This document shows, piece by piece, positions 31,481 through 40,620 of a stretch of 64,000 bases of DNA. The stretch comes from Halomonas dongshanensis (GTDB lineage Bacteria; Pseudomonadota; Gammaproteobacteria; Pseudomonadales; Halomonadaceae), in assembly GCF_024790395.1 (NCBI RefSeq), contig NZ_JAJISC010000002.1, positions 310,001 to 374,000 of the forward strand, read 5' to 3'. The notes beneath the pieces were generated by a model. It was given only the letters and a program-made list of their open reading frames with translations, was not told the origin of the DNA and ran no database searches. Within the stretch, counting starts at the first letter, position 1. Each line of letters starts with the position of its first letter. Made by a program: the position numbers and the translations under genes.

Positions 31481-31987
31481 ATGGATCATGTCGATAAAAT
31501 ACTCAGCCAATGGCAGCAGGAACGTCCTGACCTGGATGTTTCCCCCATGGGCACCCTAGGTCGCCTCAAGCGACTCAATCATGCTTTGATGCGTGCCATG
31601 GAGAAAACGTGGGTTCGTTATGGCTTGAATGAGTCGAGCTTCGATGTGCTCGCTACGCTTAGACGAGAGGGGCCGCCGTTCGCACTTTCGCCAAGCGCGC
31701 TGATGGCCTCCACCATGGTGACGTCTGGCACCATGACGCATCGACTGCAGCAGCTGGAAAAATCGGGATTAATCGAACGCATCAAAAACCCCGCCGATGG
31801 CCGGGGCTTTCTCATCTCGCTGTCTGAAAAGGGCTTTGCCCTGATCGACGAAGCGGTAGCCGCACACGTGGCGACTCAGCATGCATTGGTGGCTGGCCTA
31901 GATGCCGCTCGTCGCGCGCAATTCGATGCGTTACTCAAAGAGTTTCAATATTTACTTGATGAAGGTGCTGGCGCACGGCCTGAGTAG
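31481..31987 (+). CDS. MarR family transcriptional regulator
   Basis: A 168-residue winged-helix dimeric regulator. The DNA-binding region is LSPSALMASTMVTSGTMTHR then LQQLEKSGLIER, with the wing DGRGFLISLSEKG. N- and C-terminal helices form the dimer interface. It likely represses itself and the divergent EamA transporter through the palindromes at 31416-31461. The inducing ligand is unknown. The ATG at 31481 has only a weak ribosome site (GTGAGCC upstream). A strong bidirectional terminator follows. Confidence 0.88.
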   Translation: MDHVDKILSQWQQERPDLDVSPMGTLGRLKRLNHALMRAMEKTWVRYGLNESSFDVLATLRREGPPFALSPSALMASTMVTSGTMTHRLQQLEKSGLIERIKNPADGRGFLISLSEKGFALIDEAVAAHVATQHALVAGLDAARRAQFDALLKEFQYLLDEGAGARPE

Positions 31988-32037
31988 CCTGATCAATAAA
32001 GAAAGGTATTTATTTGGATGGGGAGCAAGGCTGAATA

Positions 32038-32071
32038 GAAAAAGCGCCGACGTATTAAAGTCGGCGCTTTT
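32038..32071. terminator. Bidirectional terminator between marR and the outer-membrane gene
   Basis: GCGCCGAC, an 8-base loop and GTCGGCGC form an 8-bp stem flanked by a run of A on the left and TTTT on the right. It serves both convergent genes. Confidence 0.88.
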
Positions 32072-32074
32072 GTA

Positions 32075-32671
32075 TCAGAAGTGGTAATTAGCCCCCACAC
32101 TAATGGCTTTGACGTCGTATTCGCTCTTGTTTAGATACGACATATACTCGACCGAAGCGGAGACGTTAGGGGTAAAGAGTGCCTGAATACCGCCGCCATA
32201 TGAGATGCCGGAGTCGTCACTGGTTTCGGACGTGCCGTAACCCGATAACGTAGCTTCTGCACTTGTGTAGCCTAGGACAGCGAATAATGATGCTGACTGT
32301 CCTAAGGGAAGATGACCTACGCCATACACGCCTGCAATATGATCGACTTCAACCTTATATTCATTATCAATATCTCCAATCCCGGCGGCATTAAACTCGA
32401 CTGAGTCATCATTCAGCGATGTTCCCAAGCGGCCTTCTATGGCTACGTAGTCGGATAGAAAGTGTCCAATGCGGGCAATAAAAACAGGAGGCTTTGCAGT
32501 TGCTGTACCTTGTGTAAAGCCTAAATCTATAGATTGCTCATAATCAAACTGTGAAACCTGTGCGCCATAGTAAGTCGTGCCCTGAGTATAGCCTGCCGTC
32601 GACTGGGCTATAGCCTGTGCTGAGGTTAATAGCGCTGCGATTGATGTTGCGCAAAACAGTGTTGTCTTCAT
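32075..32671 (-). CDS. Outer-membrane beta-barrel protein, porin-like
   Basis: A 198-residue exported protein. The signal peptide MKTTLFCATSIAALLTSAQA ends near AIAQ (residues 20-23). The rest has alternating strand patterns of an eight-stranded barrel: TYYGAQVSQFDYEQ, FIARIGHFLSDYVAIEGRLG, SASVEYMSYLNKSEYDV. It ends in a terminal Phe (ISVGANYHF), the usual signal for barrel assembly. The gene is visibly richer in A and T than its neighbours, suggesting acquisition. The exact role (adhesion, porin or other) is unknown. AAGGGA precedes the start. Confidence 0.8.
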   Translation of the reverse strand: MKTTLFCATSIAALLTSAQAIAQSTAGYTQGTTYYGAQVSQFDYEQSIDLGFTQGTATAKPPVFIARIGHFLSDYVAIEGRLGTSLNDDSVEFNAAGIGDIDNEYKVEVDHIAGVYGVGHLPLGQSASLFAVLGYTSAEATLSGYGTSETSDDSGISYGGGIQALFTPNVSASVEYMSYLNKSEYDVKAISVGANYHF

Positions 32672-32785
32672 TTTTTTATTCCCTTGGTTTTTTAATTTTT
32701 CAATGCTTAGGGATTATAAGTCGGCTTTATTGCGTATGAATAGATTGGTTGAACTAAAGAGATGCTTTTAGGGAAGCGTTTAATG

Positions 32786-32813
32786 AAAAAGCCCTGCCTA
32801 AATCAAGCAGGGC
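32786..32813 (-). terminator. Terminator of the siderophore cluster
   Basis: On the minus strand GCCCTGC, a loop and GCAGGGC are followed by TTTTTC, about 33 bp past the stop of the YncE-like gene. Confidence 0.85.
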
Positions 32814-32845
32814 GTTTCACAGTATTTAACCGTTAGCCGTAAGCG

Positions 32846-34234
32846 TTACGGATTGACCGGCTGGAGGCGGCGGACGTGATCGCCTTCGGGGTCGTCTTCG
32901 CCACGGGCCTTGTTAACGGCAAACACGTGGCCGCGGCCATCGGCGTGGACGTGGTTGGGGAAGGTGCCGCCGTCGAGGTTGGCGACGAGTTCGCCGTCGC
33001 GGTCGAGCACGGCGATGGTGCCGGAGGCGCGGTTGCTGATGTAGGCAAGCCCCGTTTCGGTATCGAAGGCAACGTTGAGCGGGCCTGCGCCTACTGGCAC
33101 GTCATGGTGGATCTCGCCGGAGTCGACATCGACGTAGAGCAGATTGTCAGAGCCCTGTGACACGATCAACAGCTGATTGTTTTCGGCATCGAAGGCAACG
33201 CCGGAAGCGCGGCTGGCGTTGGTCAGCGGAATGATTTTTTCCACGCTGTCGCTTTCGGTGTCGATCACCACGGCTTCAGGCGTGGCGATACTGACGGTGA
33301 ACAGACGTCCGGACGCTTCGTCCAGCGTAAGGCTCATCGGCGTGAACTGCTCGCCGCGTACGTCGGAATCGATTTCGATCTCGCCGGTTTTTTCGAGGGT
33401 GGCGGCATCGAAGACCGTCAGGTGGTTATCCCCTGTCGCCGAGGCATAAACTTTGCCGCGCTGGCTATCGACGATCACGTCACGTGCATGGGGCACCGTG
33501 CCGGGTTCGAACTGCTTGACCAGCGATAGGTCTTCCTGGCTATAGACGGCCACGGTGTTTTCACGCGTATTGGTCACCCAAACATGGCCGTTAGTATCGT
33601 CCACGCCTACGCCATAGACCGCAAAGACGCGCTCGTCATCAAAGCCTGGAACTTCTTCGGGGGTTGCTTCGGCAACGACTTCCAGCGTATCGGGATCGAG
33701 TTTCAGTAGGCCCGATTGAGTAACCGGCGGACGGCCTACGGCGCGCGTCACAAATAGCGCATTGCTTTCGCTGCTGTAGGCGCTTTGGTAAAGGCCTGCT
33801 GGCAGAGCGGCGTCGACGACATCGAAGGCGTCATCGCCGGAAAGGGCGATCTCGGGGGAGATCTTCAACTCGACGATGCTGGCGGCGTAGGGGGTCTCGG
33901 CCACCATGACCAGCGGATGACGGCCGGGCACGGCGTCTTCGGGCAGGGTAATGGTGGCGTTGAAGTTACCCTCGTCATCGGCGGTATAGGGCGTGTCGTT
34001 GAGCGCGGTAGTGCCGCGTGAGAGAACCACGGTTTGGCCTGGGGTAAAACCACGACCGACGAACTCGACGTCACTTCCCGGAACGATTAGAGGTGTCGAC
34101 GGATAGACACCGCCTTGGAAATTGGTGTCGGGCTGGTCGAATACCTGAGCAGAAGCCAGTGTCGGCAGCGCCCATAGGGCGATGGCAACGGCTGCGAGAG
34201 GTTTCAAGCGAAAACGTTGGGGAAGGCGCTGCAT
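32846..34234 (-). CDS. Periplasmic YncE-like beta-propeller with N-terminal Ig-like domain
   Basis: A 462-residue exported protein with a signal peptide ending ASAQ (residues 27-30). An Ig-like beta domain spans about 45-128 (PGSDVEFVGRGFTPGQTVVL). A seven-bladed YVTN/YncE-type propeller follows, with blades such as TNGHVWVTNTRENTVAVYS and TGLAYISNRASGTIAVLD. E. coli YncE is an iron-repressed periplasmic propeller of uncertain function that lacks the extra N-terminal domain. Its place behind the siderophore esterase and receptor supports an iron-related role. The ATG lies about 45 bp past the esterase stop, in the same operon. Confidence 0.85.
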   Translation of the reverse strand: MQRLPQRFRLKPLAAVAIALWALPTLASAQVFDQPDTNFQGGVYPSTPLIVPGSDVEFVGRGFTPGQTVVLSRGTTALNDTPYTADDEGNFNATITLPEDAVPGRHPLVMVAETPYAASIVELKISPEIALSGDDAFDVVDAALPAGLYQSAYSSESNALFVTRAVGRPPVTQSGLLKLDPDTLEVVAEATPEEVPGFDDERVFAVYGVGVDDTNGHVWVTNTRENTVAVYSQEDLSLVKQFEPGTVPHARDVIVDSQRGKVYASATGDNHLTVFDAATLEKTGEIEIDSDVRGEQFTPMSLTLDEASGRLFTVSIATPEAVVIDTESDSVEKIIPLTNASRASGVAFDAENNQLLIVSQGSDNLLYVDVDSGEIHHDVPVGAGPLNVAFDTETGLAYISNRASGTIAVLDRDGELVANLDGGTFPNHVHADGRGHVFAVNKARGEDDPEGDHVRRLQPVNP

Positions 34235-34280
34235 GGCGTTACTCCATCAAGGTACGTTCATGAAAGCGATGACGTAGATG

Positions 34281-35288
34281 TCATCGAATGGTGCCGCGGG
34301 TGCTGCTGTGATCCGTGATGCCGGTGGTGACGTGCAGGGCGTCCATGAGCGAGGCACGAAAGGTCAGGCCATGGGTAAGTTCGGGAAATTCGCGATAGCT
34401 CACCGTAATGCCGGGGACCTGGGCCAATCGTTCGGCGAGTTTCTCCGTCGAATCTGGCGGTGCGTTGGCGACGCGCTGAAGGTGGGCTTGAACGCGTGGG
34501 TCGTTCATATCCCGGTGGCGGGTGTCTTGGGCGCGCTCGCCGCCGCCCATGCTGAGCAGAACTCGCGCGGAGTGACCGGCATTGTTGGCGCTAAAGCGCG
34601 CTTCGGGGGCGCCTAATAAAGCGCCATCGGCCCACCATAGCGAGGGGCTACCGGCAGCGTAGGTAGTGAAGGCGCCGCTGCGGGTATAGAGCGTATGCAG
34701 GGCGAAAAGCCCACCCAAGGAATGGCCCCAAAGCGTTTGCTGGGCGGGGTCAGTGGTGACACGCTGCGCTATTTCGGGGCGGATGTGGCGCTCGATGACC
34801 TCTAAGAACGCATCGGCTCCACCGCCGAGCCGCTCCGGTGGGGTATCGTCGTCATGATAAGGATCGATGGCAAAGGTGTAGTCGCGCGTACGCGCCGGGT
34901 CGATACGTAGTTCGTTGTCGTAGCCGAGAAACACCAGTACCGGTGTAGCGTTTTGAGCGCCTAGCTCGTCCAGAAGCGAGGCATCGAACTCCATGAGGGC
35001 GCCGTTGCCATCCAGCATCCAGAAGGCGGGGAAGCCCGTCTCTGGCGCTGCCTCTTTGGGGATTCCCAGCGTGACGCGCCAGTGACGCTGATTATCCGCG
35101 CTTGCAACGCTGAAACGCTCGAACCGATACGCCTCTGAGACATCGTCCAGAACGGTATGATGAAGCGATAAATTGGGGTCGCGCTGCTGACCCAAGGCAG
35201 TACCACTGCAGAACGCAATAGCGGGAAGTGCGATAGCCAAGGCAAAAAAAGAGCTAAGCCATTGCGACGGGCGAGTAGATGAAAGCAT
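34281..35288 (-). CDS. Periplasmic siderophore esterase-like alpha/beta hydrolase (IroE-like)
   Basis: A 335-residue esterase-D-type alpha/beta hydrolase with an N-terminal hydrophobic signal (residues 10-33). The nucleophile is Ser190 in GHSLGG, and the likely catalytic His is in ELTHGLTF near the C terminus. FWMLDGNGALMEFD is typical of the IroE/Fes group, which hydrolyses ferric trilactone siderophores such as enterobactin or salmochelin. The signal implies a periplasmic site, as for IroE. I chose the ATG at 35288; an in-frame TTG at 35303 is less likely. It has its own Fur-box candidate at 35376. Confidence 0.85.
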   Translation of the reverse strand: MLSSTRPSQWLSSFFALAIALPAIAFCSGTALGQQRDPNLSLHHTVLDDVSEAYRFERFSVASADNQRHWRVTLGIPKEAAPETGFPAFWMLDGNGALMEFDASLLDELGAQNATPVLVFLGYDNELRIDPARTRDYTFAIDPYHDDDTPPERLGGGADAFLEVIERHIRPEIAQRVTTDPAQQTLWGHSLGGLFALHTLYTRSGAFTTYAAGSPSLWWADGALLGAPEARFSANNAGHSARVLLSMGGGERAQDTRHRDMNDPRVQAHLQRVANAPPDSTEKLAERLAQVPGITVSYREFPELTHGLTFRASLMDALHVTTGITDHSSTRGTIR

Positions 35289-35375
35289 GATGTTTCCATT
35301 CAAAGCCCACCGGCGGGGATGAAATGTGCATGCCGAAAGGCTGAAAAAATCAGTAATAACGTATAGTTAACTAAA

Positions 35376-35394
35376 AATAATGTTAATGAAAATC
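35376..35394 (-). promoter_or_regulatory. Fur-box candidate upstream of the esterase gene
   Basis: AATAATGTTAATGAAAATC matches 14 of 19 positions of GATAATGATAATCATTATC. It lies about 90 bp upstream of the esterase start, in the 236-bp AT-rich gap after the receptor gene, so the esterase-yncE pair probably has its own iron-repressed promoter. Confidence 0.6.
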
Positions 35395-35539
35395 GTATTC
35401 TTTTGCAACTTTTTATCGTTTGCGTGTAGCGCCTATCTAATAGTCCACAGCGGTGGCCCATAGCGACCGTCTAAACCTGATACAGCCGCCTGCGGTTTGA
35501 CTCGCAAGCGGCTGCTAGTGGGACGGAGTTCAGATGGCC

Positions 35540-37786
35540 TTAGAAGTCGACGTTGAGCGACATGAAGTAGGCGCGGCCTGGTTCGTTGTAGGTGGCGGCG
35601 CCCGCGCCGCTGCTGTTGCTTTCGCGGTAGAGGCGCTCATCGAAGATATTTTCGACCCCAGCGCCAATACGCACGTCATCGGTGATGTAGTACTGCGCGC
35701 TCAGGCCCCAAACGCTGTAAGGGCTGCGCGTATTGAGCGCTTCGCCGCTTTGCGGGCCACCGCTCGTGGAGCTACGCGTTGCCGGCTCCTGTTTGCCATA
35801 CCAAGTGCCGGTCAAGAGTACCGATAGATCGGTGGTGACCCACCAGTCGAGCGAGGTGTTGAGGGTGAACTCGGGAATGATCGACAGCGGCTGGCCTGTC
35901 TCTTTGTTTTCGTTCTCCACCATGTAGGTGAAGTTGTTGTTCCAGCTCAGAGTGCTGCCGTTATCGCCGATCAGCGGTACGCGCAGGTTACCCTCGAAAC
36001 CGCTGACCACGGCTTTGGAGGCGTTTTCCCACTGGAAGACGCCGCCGTTGTCGGCCACCGTGCGGCCTACTTCATCCAGGCCGGCCTGGATGCGGTTATC
36101 GTAGTCGTTGTGGAAGTAAGTGAGCGATGCGTGGTAGCCGTTGTCCGCCCACTCGATGCCGAGTTCCTTGTTCAAGCTGGTTTCGGCGTCGAGGTCGCTA
36201 TTACCCTGTACGTAGCAGCCACCGCCAGTGTTGCCGGTATAGCCGAAGGGGCAGCCGCCGCCTCGCGTGTAGTAGAGGTAGTTGTCGTTGGACTGGTAGA
36301 GGTTAGGCGCTTTGAAGGCCTCGGCAATACCGCCTTTGAGAGTGATAGTGTCGGTGGCATGGAACTGGGCGTTCAAGCTCGGACTTGCGTGGGTGCCGAA
36401 CTGGCTATGGTGATCCACACGCAGGCCGGGCGTGACGATCCAGCGGTCGCCCAGATAGATGTTGTCTTCGACGAACACCGCGTAGGTCTGGGCGTCCGCT
36501 TTGCCGTCCTGGTTCTCTGTATCGAGGCCCGGTATGGCGCTACCCCAGTTGACCGCGCCTTGAACGGAGAAGGGGTCCTCCAAGCGGTTGTCGCGGTGCT
36601 CGAAACCGACCGTCCAAACGTGCTCGTTGCCTGCGAGCTGGGTGTGAAGGTTGACCTCGCCATCCAGGTTGTAATTGCGCAGACGTGATACCGAGCCCTC
36701 GGCTTCGGTGTTAATGCTGCCTTCCACCCCTCCTGCTAGCCCCTCGTCCAAGCGCCAGCTGTTCGTGCCCTCGAAGCCCAGGGTCAGCCGTGAGGTGTTG
36801 CCATCGCCCCAGTTGCCACGGTGGGTAAGAGAGGCTGTATTGCGGTACAGGCGGTTGGTCTCGGCGCCACTATTGGCTAGCTCGCTGAGAAGGTCGCTAC
36901 CGCTGGTGCTAACTGCGCGGTCGCCAGCGTAGATGTTGCCCTGGCGGCTGGTGCCTGCTTCCAGCTCGATGACGTTGGCATTGTTGACATCCCAACGCAG
37001 CAAGCCGTTGATGTCGCGGTTGCGTACGCCTTCACGACCGGCAGGCGGCGTAGCATTGGGGTTGCTGGCGAATTCCTGGTTGACCTCCAGCGAGTCGGCG
37101 TCGGTGGTGCTGACGTTGCCGTAAAGGCGGAAGGAGAGGTCGTTGACGACCGGCCCGCTCAATACGAAACCTGCGCGGCGGTTATCGCCTTCGGCGCTAT
37201 CTTCGGGCGTACGTCCGTAAAGGCTGACGGAGCCACTAAAGGTGTCAGAGGGCTGCTTGGTGATGATGTTGACGACGCCGCCCGAGGCGCCGGAGCCGTA
37301 GCGTGCGGCGGCCGGGCCGCGCAGCACTTCGATCCGTTCGACGGCATCTGCCGGTACCCAGTTGGTGTCGCCGCGGGTGTTACGCTCACCGCTTCGGCCC
37401 ATCCGGATGGCGTTACGCGAACCGACCGGGCGGCCATCGATCAGGATGAGGGTGTTTTCCGGCCCCATACCACGCAAATCGATCTGGCGGTTGTTGCCGT
37501 ACTGGCCGGAGGCGCTGTTGCCGGTCAGGTTGACACCGGGCATACGGCGAATGATCTCGGAAAGATCGTTGGCCGGTGGGCGGCGCTCGATCTCTTCGGC
37601 GGTAATGGTGGATGAGCCCAGGGCTTGGCTTGCGATGGCTTCTGCCGTCACGTAGACCGTATCGAGCGATGCCTCGTTGTCAGCGGTAGTGATCTCTTGC
37701 GCGGCAAGCGGACTCGAAAACGCCATGGCAACGGCGACAGTAAGAGCAGAGAGCGCAAAAGGCGCTGACACAAGGCGTGACGACAT
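35540..37786 (-). CDS. TonB-dependent ferric catecholate siderophore receptor (FepA/PfeA-like)
   Basis: A 748-residue outer-membrane receptor. The signal peptide ends about residue 29 (PLAAQ), and a Ton box-like DTVYVTA is at 42-48. The plug domain (about 55-175) contains DLRGMGPENTLILIDGRPV and RIEVLRGPAAARYGSGASGG. The 22-stranded barrel ends in SLNVDF with terminal Phe. Length and the plug signatures SRNAIRMGRSGERNTRGDTN match the FepA/PfeA enterobactin receptor group. AGGAG precedes the ATG. A Fur-box candidate lies about 100 bp upstream. Confidence 0.92.
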   Translation of the reverse strand: MSSRLVSAPFALSALTVAVAMAFSSPLAAQEITTADNEASLDTVYVTAEAIASQALGSSTITAEEIERRPPANDLSEIIRRMPGVNLTGNSASGQYGNNRQIDLRGMGPENTLILIDGRPVGSRNAIRMGRSGERNTRGDTNWVPADAVERIEVLRGPAAARYGSGASGGVVNIITKQPSDTFSGSVSLYGRTPEDSAEGDNRRAGFVLSGPVVNDLSFRLYGNVSTTDADSLEVNQEFASNPNATPPAGREGVRNRDINGLLRWDVNNANVIELEAGTSRQGNIYAGDRAVSTSGSDLLSELANSGAETNRLYRNTASLTHRGNWGDGNTSRLTLGFEGTNSWRLDEGLAGGVEGSINTEAEGSVSRLRNYNLDGEVNLHTQLAGNEHVWTVGFEHRDNRLEDPFSVQGAVNWGSAIPGLDTENQDGKADAQTYAVFVEDNIYLGDRWIVTPGLRVDHHSQFGTHASPSLNAQFHATDTITLKGGIAEAFKAPNLYQSNDNYLYYTRGGGCPFGYTGNTGGGCYVQGNSDLDAETSLNKELGIEWADNGYHASLTYFHNDYDNRIQAGLDEVGRTVADNGGVFQWENASKAVVSGFEGNLRVPLIGDNGSTLSWNNNFTYMVENENKETGQPLSIIPEFTLNTSLDWWVTTDLSVLLTGTWYGKQEPATRSSTSGGPQSGEALNTRSPYSVWGLSAQYYITDDVRIGAGVENIFDERLYRESNSSGAGAATYNEPGRAYFMSLNVDF

Positions 37787-37883
37787 CGGGAACGGCTCCT
37801 GAAAAGTACGGCTAACGATAAGTAGGGGATTCGTGAAAAACGTGCCAAGGAGGGAACTTTTTTTCCGGAGTGGTAATACTAAT

Positions 37884-37902
37884 TTTAATGATAACGCTTT
37901 TC
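37884..37902 (-). promoter_or_regulatory. Fur-box candidate upstream of the siderophore receptor
   Basis: TTTAATGATAACGCTTTTC matches 13 of 19 positions of the Fur consensus. It is in the 345-bp region between the receptor and the divergent LysR gene. The remainder of that region shows AT-rich promoter sequence but no further feature. Confidence 0.5.
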
Positions 37903-38131
37903 AACACGAATTGTGTTTTGGGGTACTAATCGTTTCGAATCGGGGAACTATGCTCGGTGTGGCGCCAACGATTAGCCGCATAGGCAGGGCAGCGGTAAGA
38001 TCGCGAACGTAATCATCACGTCATCGCATCAGGTGCGGTTGCCACGTTCAGTAATGAAGTGGGCGTCGCATTCATTTACCCGTTTTAGGAAAGGCTATGC
38101 AGCAAACGCGATTTTGCACCGAGGAAACCGT

Positions 38132-39055
38132 ATGATTAGCGGCCGTGCACTTCACTACTTCGATACCGTTGCCCGCTGCCGCTCGCTGCGCCAGGCAGCG
38201 GCCAAGCTGCATATCGCGCCTACGGCGATCAGCCGTCAGATCGATCTTTTAGAACACCAAATGGGCGCACCGCTTCTCGAGCGTGGTCCTAACGGCATCA
38301 GCCTGACCGCTGCCGGTGAGCTGTTGGCGGCTCAAGCGCAGCACACGCTGCGCGATCTCGAGCGAGTGCAAGAGCACATCGCCGATCTCAAGGGGTTGCG
38401 TACCGGGCGGGTTCGTTTACAAGTGGCCGAAGGTGTGGTCGCGGGACTTTTGGCTCCTGCGCTTACCGATATGAGTAAGCGCTATCCACGGCTGAATTTC
38501 GATATCGGCATTGCCAGCGCCGGGCATGTAGTGGAAGCACTGCGCCTGGGCACGGCGGATATTGGCCTGTCGTTTTTCATGCCGCGCCACGACGATATCC
38601 TCATCCTGGAAAGCGCGCGGCTCGATCATCACGCGGTGATGGCCGTCGGTCATCCGCTAGCCGGTGCCCAAGAGGTGACGCTGGCGCGCCTAGCCGAGCA
38701 CCGCGTCATTCTCCCCGGAGGGGCGTTTGGTGTGCGTCAAGCGATCGAGCGCAGCGCCCATCGTGCGGGCATCAAACTCATGCCCACCTTCGATGCCGCT
38801 TCCCTCGAGACCCAAAAGTCGCTGGCACTGAACGGCGCCGGGGTGCTGGTGTTGCCGCCCATGGCGGTGGCGCGCGAGTGCCGACAAGGCGAACTGATAA
38901 GCGTGCCGCTTGCCGCAGACGAACTCGAGCCTGCGCGTATGGATCTATGCGTGTTTCGCCACCGCACGCGTAGTTTCGCCGTCGAGGCCTGTCTCACTCT
39001 TTTGGCCGAAGCGCTGCAAACGCACGATGGTTCTACGCCTAGCACTACCGATTAG
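38132..39055 (+). CDS. LysR-type regulator of the amidase-symporter cluster
   Basis: A 307-residue LysR family regulator. The helix-turn-helix is RCRSLRQAAAKLHIAPTAIS, then RQIDLLEHQMGAPLLER. The effector domain contains GRVRLQVAEGVVAGLLAPAL and ADIGLSFFMP. I chose the ATG at 38132, preceded by GAGGAAA. The in-frame ATG at 38033 lacks a ribosome site. It is followed on the same strand by an amidase, DUF3311 and a sodium:solute symporter, so it probably controls uptake and hydrolysis of an amide. An 11-bp inverted repeat overlaps its stop codon. Confidence 0.88.
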   Translation: MISGRALHYFDTVARCRSLRQAAAKLHIAPTAISRQIDLLEHQMGAPLLERGPNGISLTAAGELLAAQAQHTLRDLERVQEHIADLKGLRTGRVRLQVAEGVVAGLLAPALTDMSKRYPRLNFDIGIASAGHVVEALRLGTADIGLSFFMPRHDDILILESARLDHHAVMAVGHPLAGAQEVTLARLAEHRVILPGGAFGVRQAIERSAHRAGIKLMPTFDAASLETQKSLALNGAGVLVLPPMAVARECRQGELISVPLAADELEPARMDLCVFRHRTRSFAVEACLTLLAEALQTHDGSTPSTTD

Positions 39056-39075
39056 CTACCGGATATCGGTAGTGC
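39042..39075. promoter_or_regulatory. 11-bp inverted repeat between lysR and amidase genes
   Basis: GCACTACCGAT, 12 bases, then ATCGGTAGTGC. The left arm runs up to the LysR stop codon, which opens the loop, and the repeat ends about 100 bp before the amidase start. It may be a terminator without a T-run or an operator for the LysR protein. Confidence 0.45.
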
Positions 39076-39173
39076 ACACAAAAAGTGGACACGCCGTCAC
39101 TTAAATTGAAATAGTATGTAGCGCTGACTAACGCCATTCTTCAAGCGTCGATAACAACGCAAAGGACGACGGT

Positions 39174-40574
39174 ATGTTCGAGCTACACCAATTGACGGCT
39201 ACCCAACTACTAAACGGCTATCGCAACAAGACGTTTTCGCCAAGCGACGTCGCCAAGGCCCTAACCGCACATATCGCGCGCGTCGAGCCGCGCATCAATG
39301 CGCTTTACGCCTACTCACCCGAGCCCTTTTTAGCCACAGCCGAGGCGTCCAGCGCCCGCTGGGCGAAAGGTGAGGTCTTGGGAGCTCTAGATGGCGTGCC
39401 GGTGACGCTCAAGGAACTGATCGCAACCGAAGGCGACCCCATTCCCATGGGCACGGGGCTGGGTGATCAGTCTCCCGCCAAGGCCGATGCTCCACCCGCT
39501 GCGCGCTTGCACGAAGACAACGCCCTGCTGCTGGGTAAGACCACCTGCCCAGATTTCGGCATGCTCTCATCAGGGCTCTCTTCGTTTCATGGTCTCACCC
39601 GTAACCCCTGGGACTTGAACTGCAATACCGGCGGTTCGAGCTCTGGCGCTGGCGCGGCGGCCGCGGCGGGGTTCGGTCCGGTACACATCGGTACCGATAT
39701 CGGCGGTTCGGTACGCCTGCCTGCCGCTTGGTGCGGCGTGGTGGGCTTCAAGCCTACTCTTGGGCGTATACCCATCGACCCTTACTACGTTGGCCGCTGC
39801 GCCGGGCCCATGGTGCGCTGCGTCGAAGATGCCGCCCTGGTCATGCCGACCCTGAGCCGTACCGACCGACGCGATGCCATGCGCCTGCCCCCGGAGACGA
39901 TCAATTGGCAGGATCTGTCGCTCGATCTAAGCGGTCTGCGCATTGGGGTGATGATGGAGGCGGGCTGTGGGCTGGCACTCGAGGCCGAGATCGAGGCGGC
40001 GGTGAGTCAGGCGGCCAAGCTGCTCGAAGCGCGCGGCGCTATTCTGGTACCCGTTGCACCGGTACTTAACCGTGAGATGCTCGATGGGCTGGATCGCTTC
40101 TGGCAGGCCCGCCAGCAAAGCGAGCTCGAAAAGCTCGACGATCAGTCACGCCAGCGCGTGCTGCCTGCCATCAGCCAGTGGGCCAACGGCGCGGCGAAAG
40201 CAAGTGCTGTAGAAGCGGTAACTGGCTTTCAGCAGATCATGGCAATGCGCCGCGCCAGCGAAGCCGTCTTCGATCAGGTCGATTTCGTCATCTCACCTAC
40301 GACGCCAAACGTTGCCTTTCCCGCCGAGTGGGCATCACCGACCAACGACCCCGCGCGGCCTTTCGATCACATCGTCTACACCGTGCCTTGGAACATGGGC
40401 GAGCAGCCCGCGATCTCGCTCAACGCTGGATTTAGCCAGGAGGGTATGCCCATTGGTGTGCAGCTGATAGGCCCACGCTTTGCCGATCACGGGGTCCTAA
40501 AACTGGCTTACCAGTTGGAAACCGCCCTGGCGCTCCCTATGCGTTGGCCCGCGCTCATCACTGCCGCCGAATGA
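39174..40574 (+). CDS. Amidase-signature family amidase
   Basis: A 466-residue amidase with the Ser-cisSer-Lys triad: Lys80 (PVTLKEL), Ser155 (GGSSSGAG) and Ser179 (IGGSVRLPA). The spacing (75 and 24 residues) equals that in fatty acid amide hydrolase. It hydrolyses a carboxamide to acid plus ammonia or amine. The specific substrate is unknown, and it does not look like GatA because no GatB or GatC accompanies it. The neighbouring symporter suggests the substrate is imported. The start has AAAGGACG upstream. Confidence 0.9.
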   Translation: MFELHQLTATQLLNGYRNKTFSPSDVAKALTAHIARVEPRINALYAYSPEPFLATAEASSARWAKGEVLGALDGVPVTLKELIATEGDPIPMGTGLGDQSPAKADAPPAARLHEDNALLLGKTTCPDFGMLSSGLSSFHGLTRNPWDLNCNTGGSSSGAGAAAAAGFGPVHIGTDIGGSVRLPAAWCGVVGFKPTLGRIPIDPYYVGRCAGPMVRCVEDAALVMPTLSRTDRRDAMRLPPETINWQDLSLDLSGLRIGVMMEAGCGLALEAEIEAAVSQAAKLLEARGAILVPVAPVLNREMLDGLDRFWQARQQSELEKLDDQSRQRVLPAISQWANGAAKASAVEAVTGFQQIMAMRRASEAVFDQVDFVISPTTPNVAFPAEWASPTNDPARPFDHIVYTVPWNMGEQPAISLNAGFSQEGMPIGVQLIGPRFADHGVLKLAYQLETALALPMRWPALITAAE

Positions 40575-40620
40575 CATGCCATCGAATCATCGACACCGAA
40601 CAAGCAAAAAGGGAAGCGCT

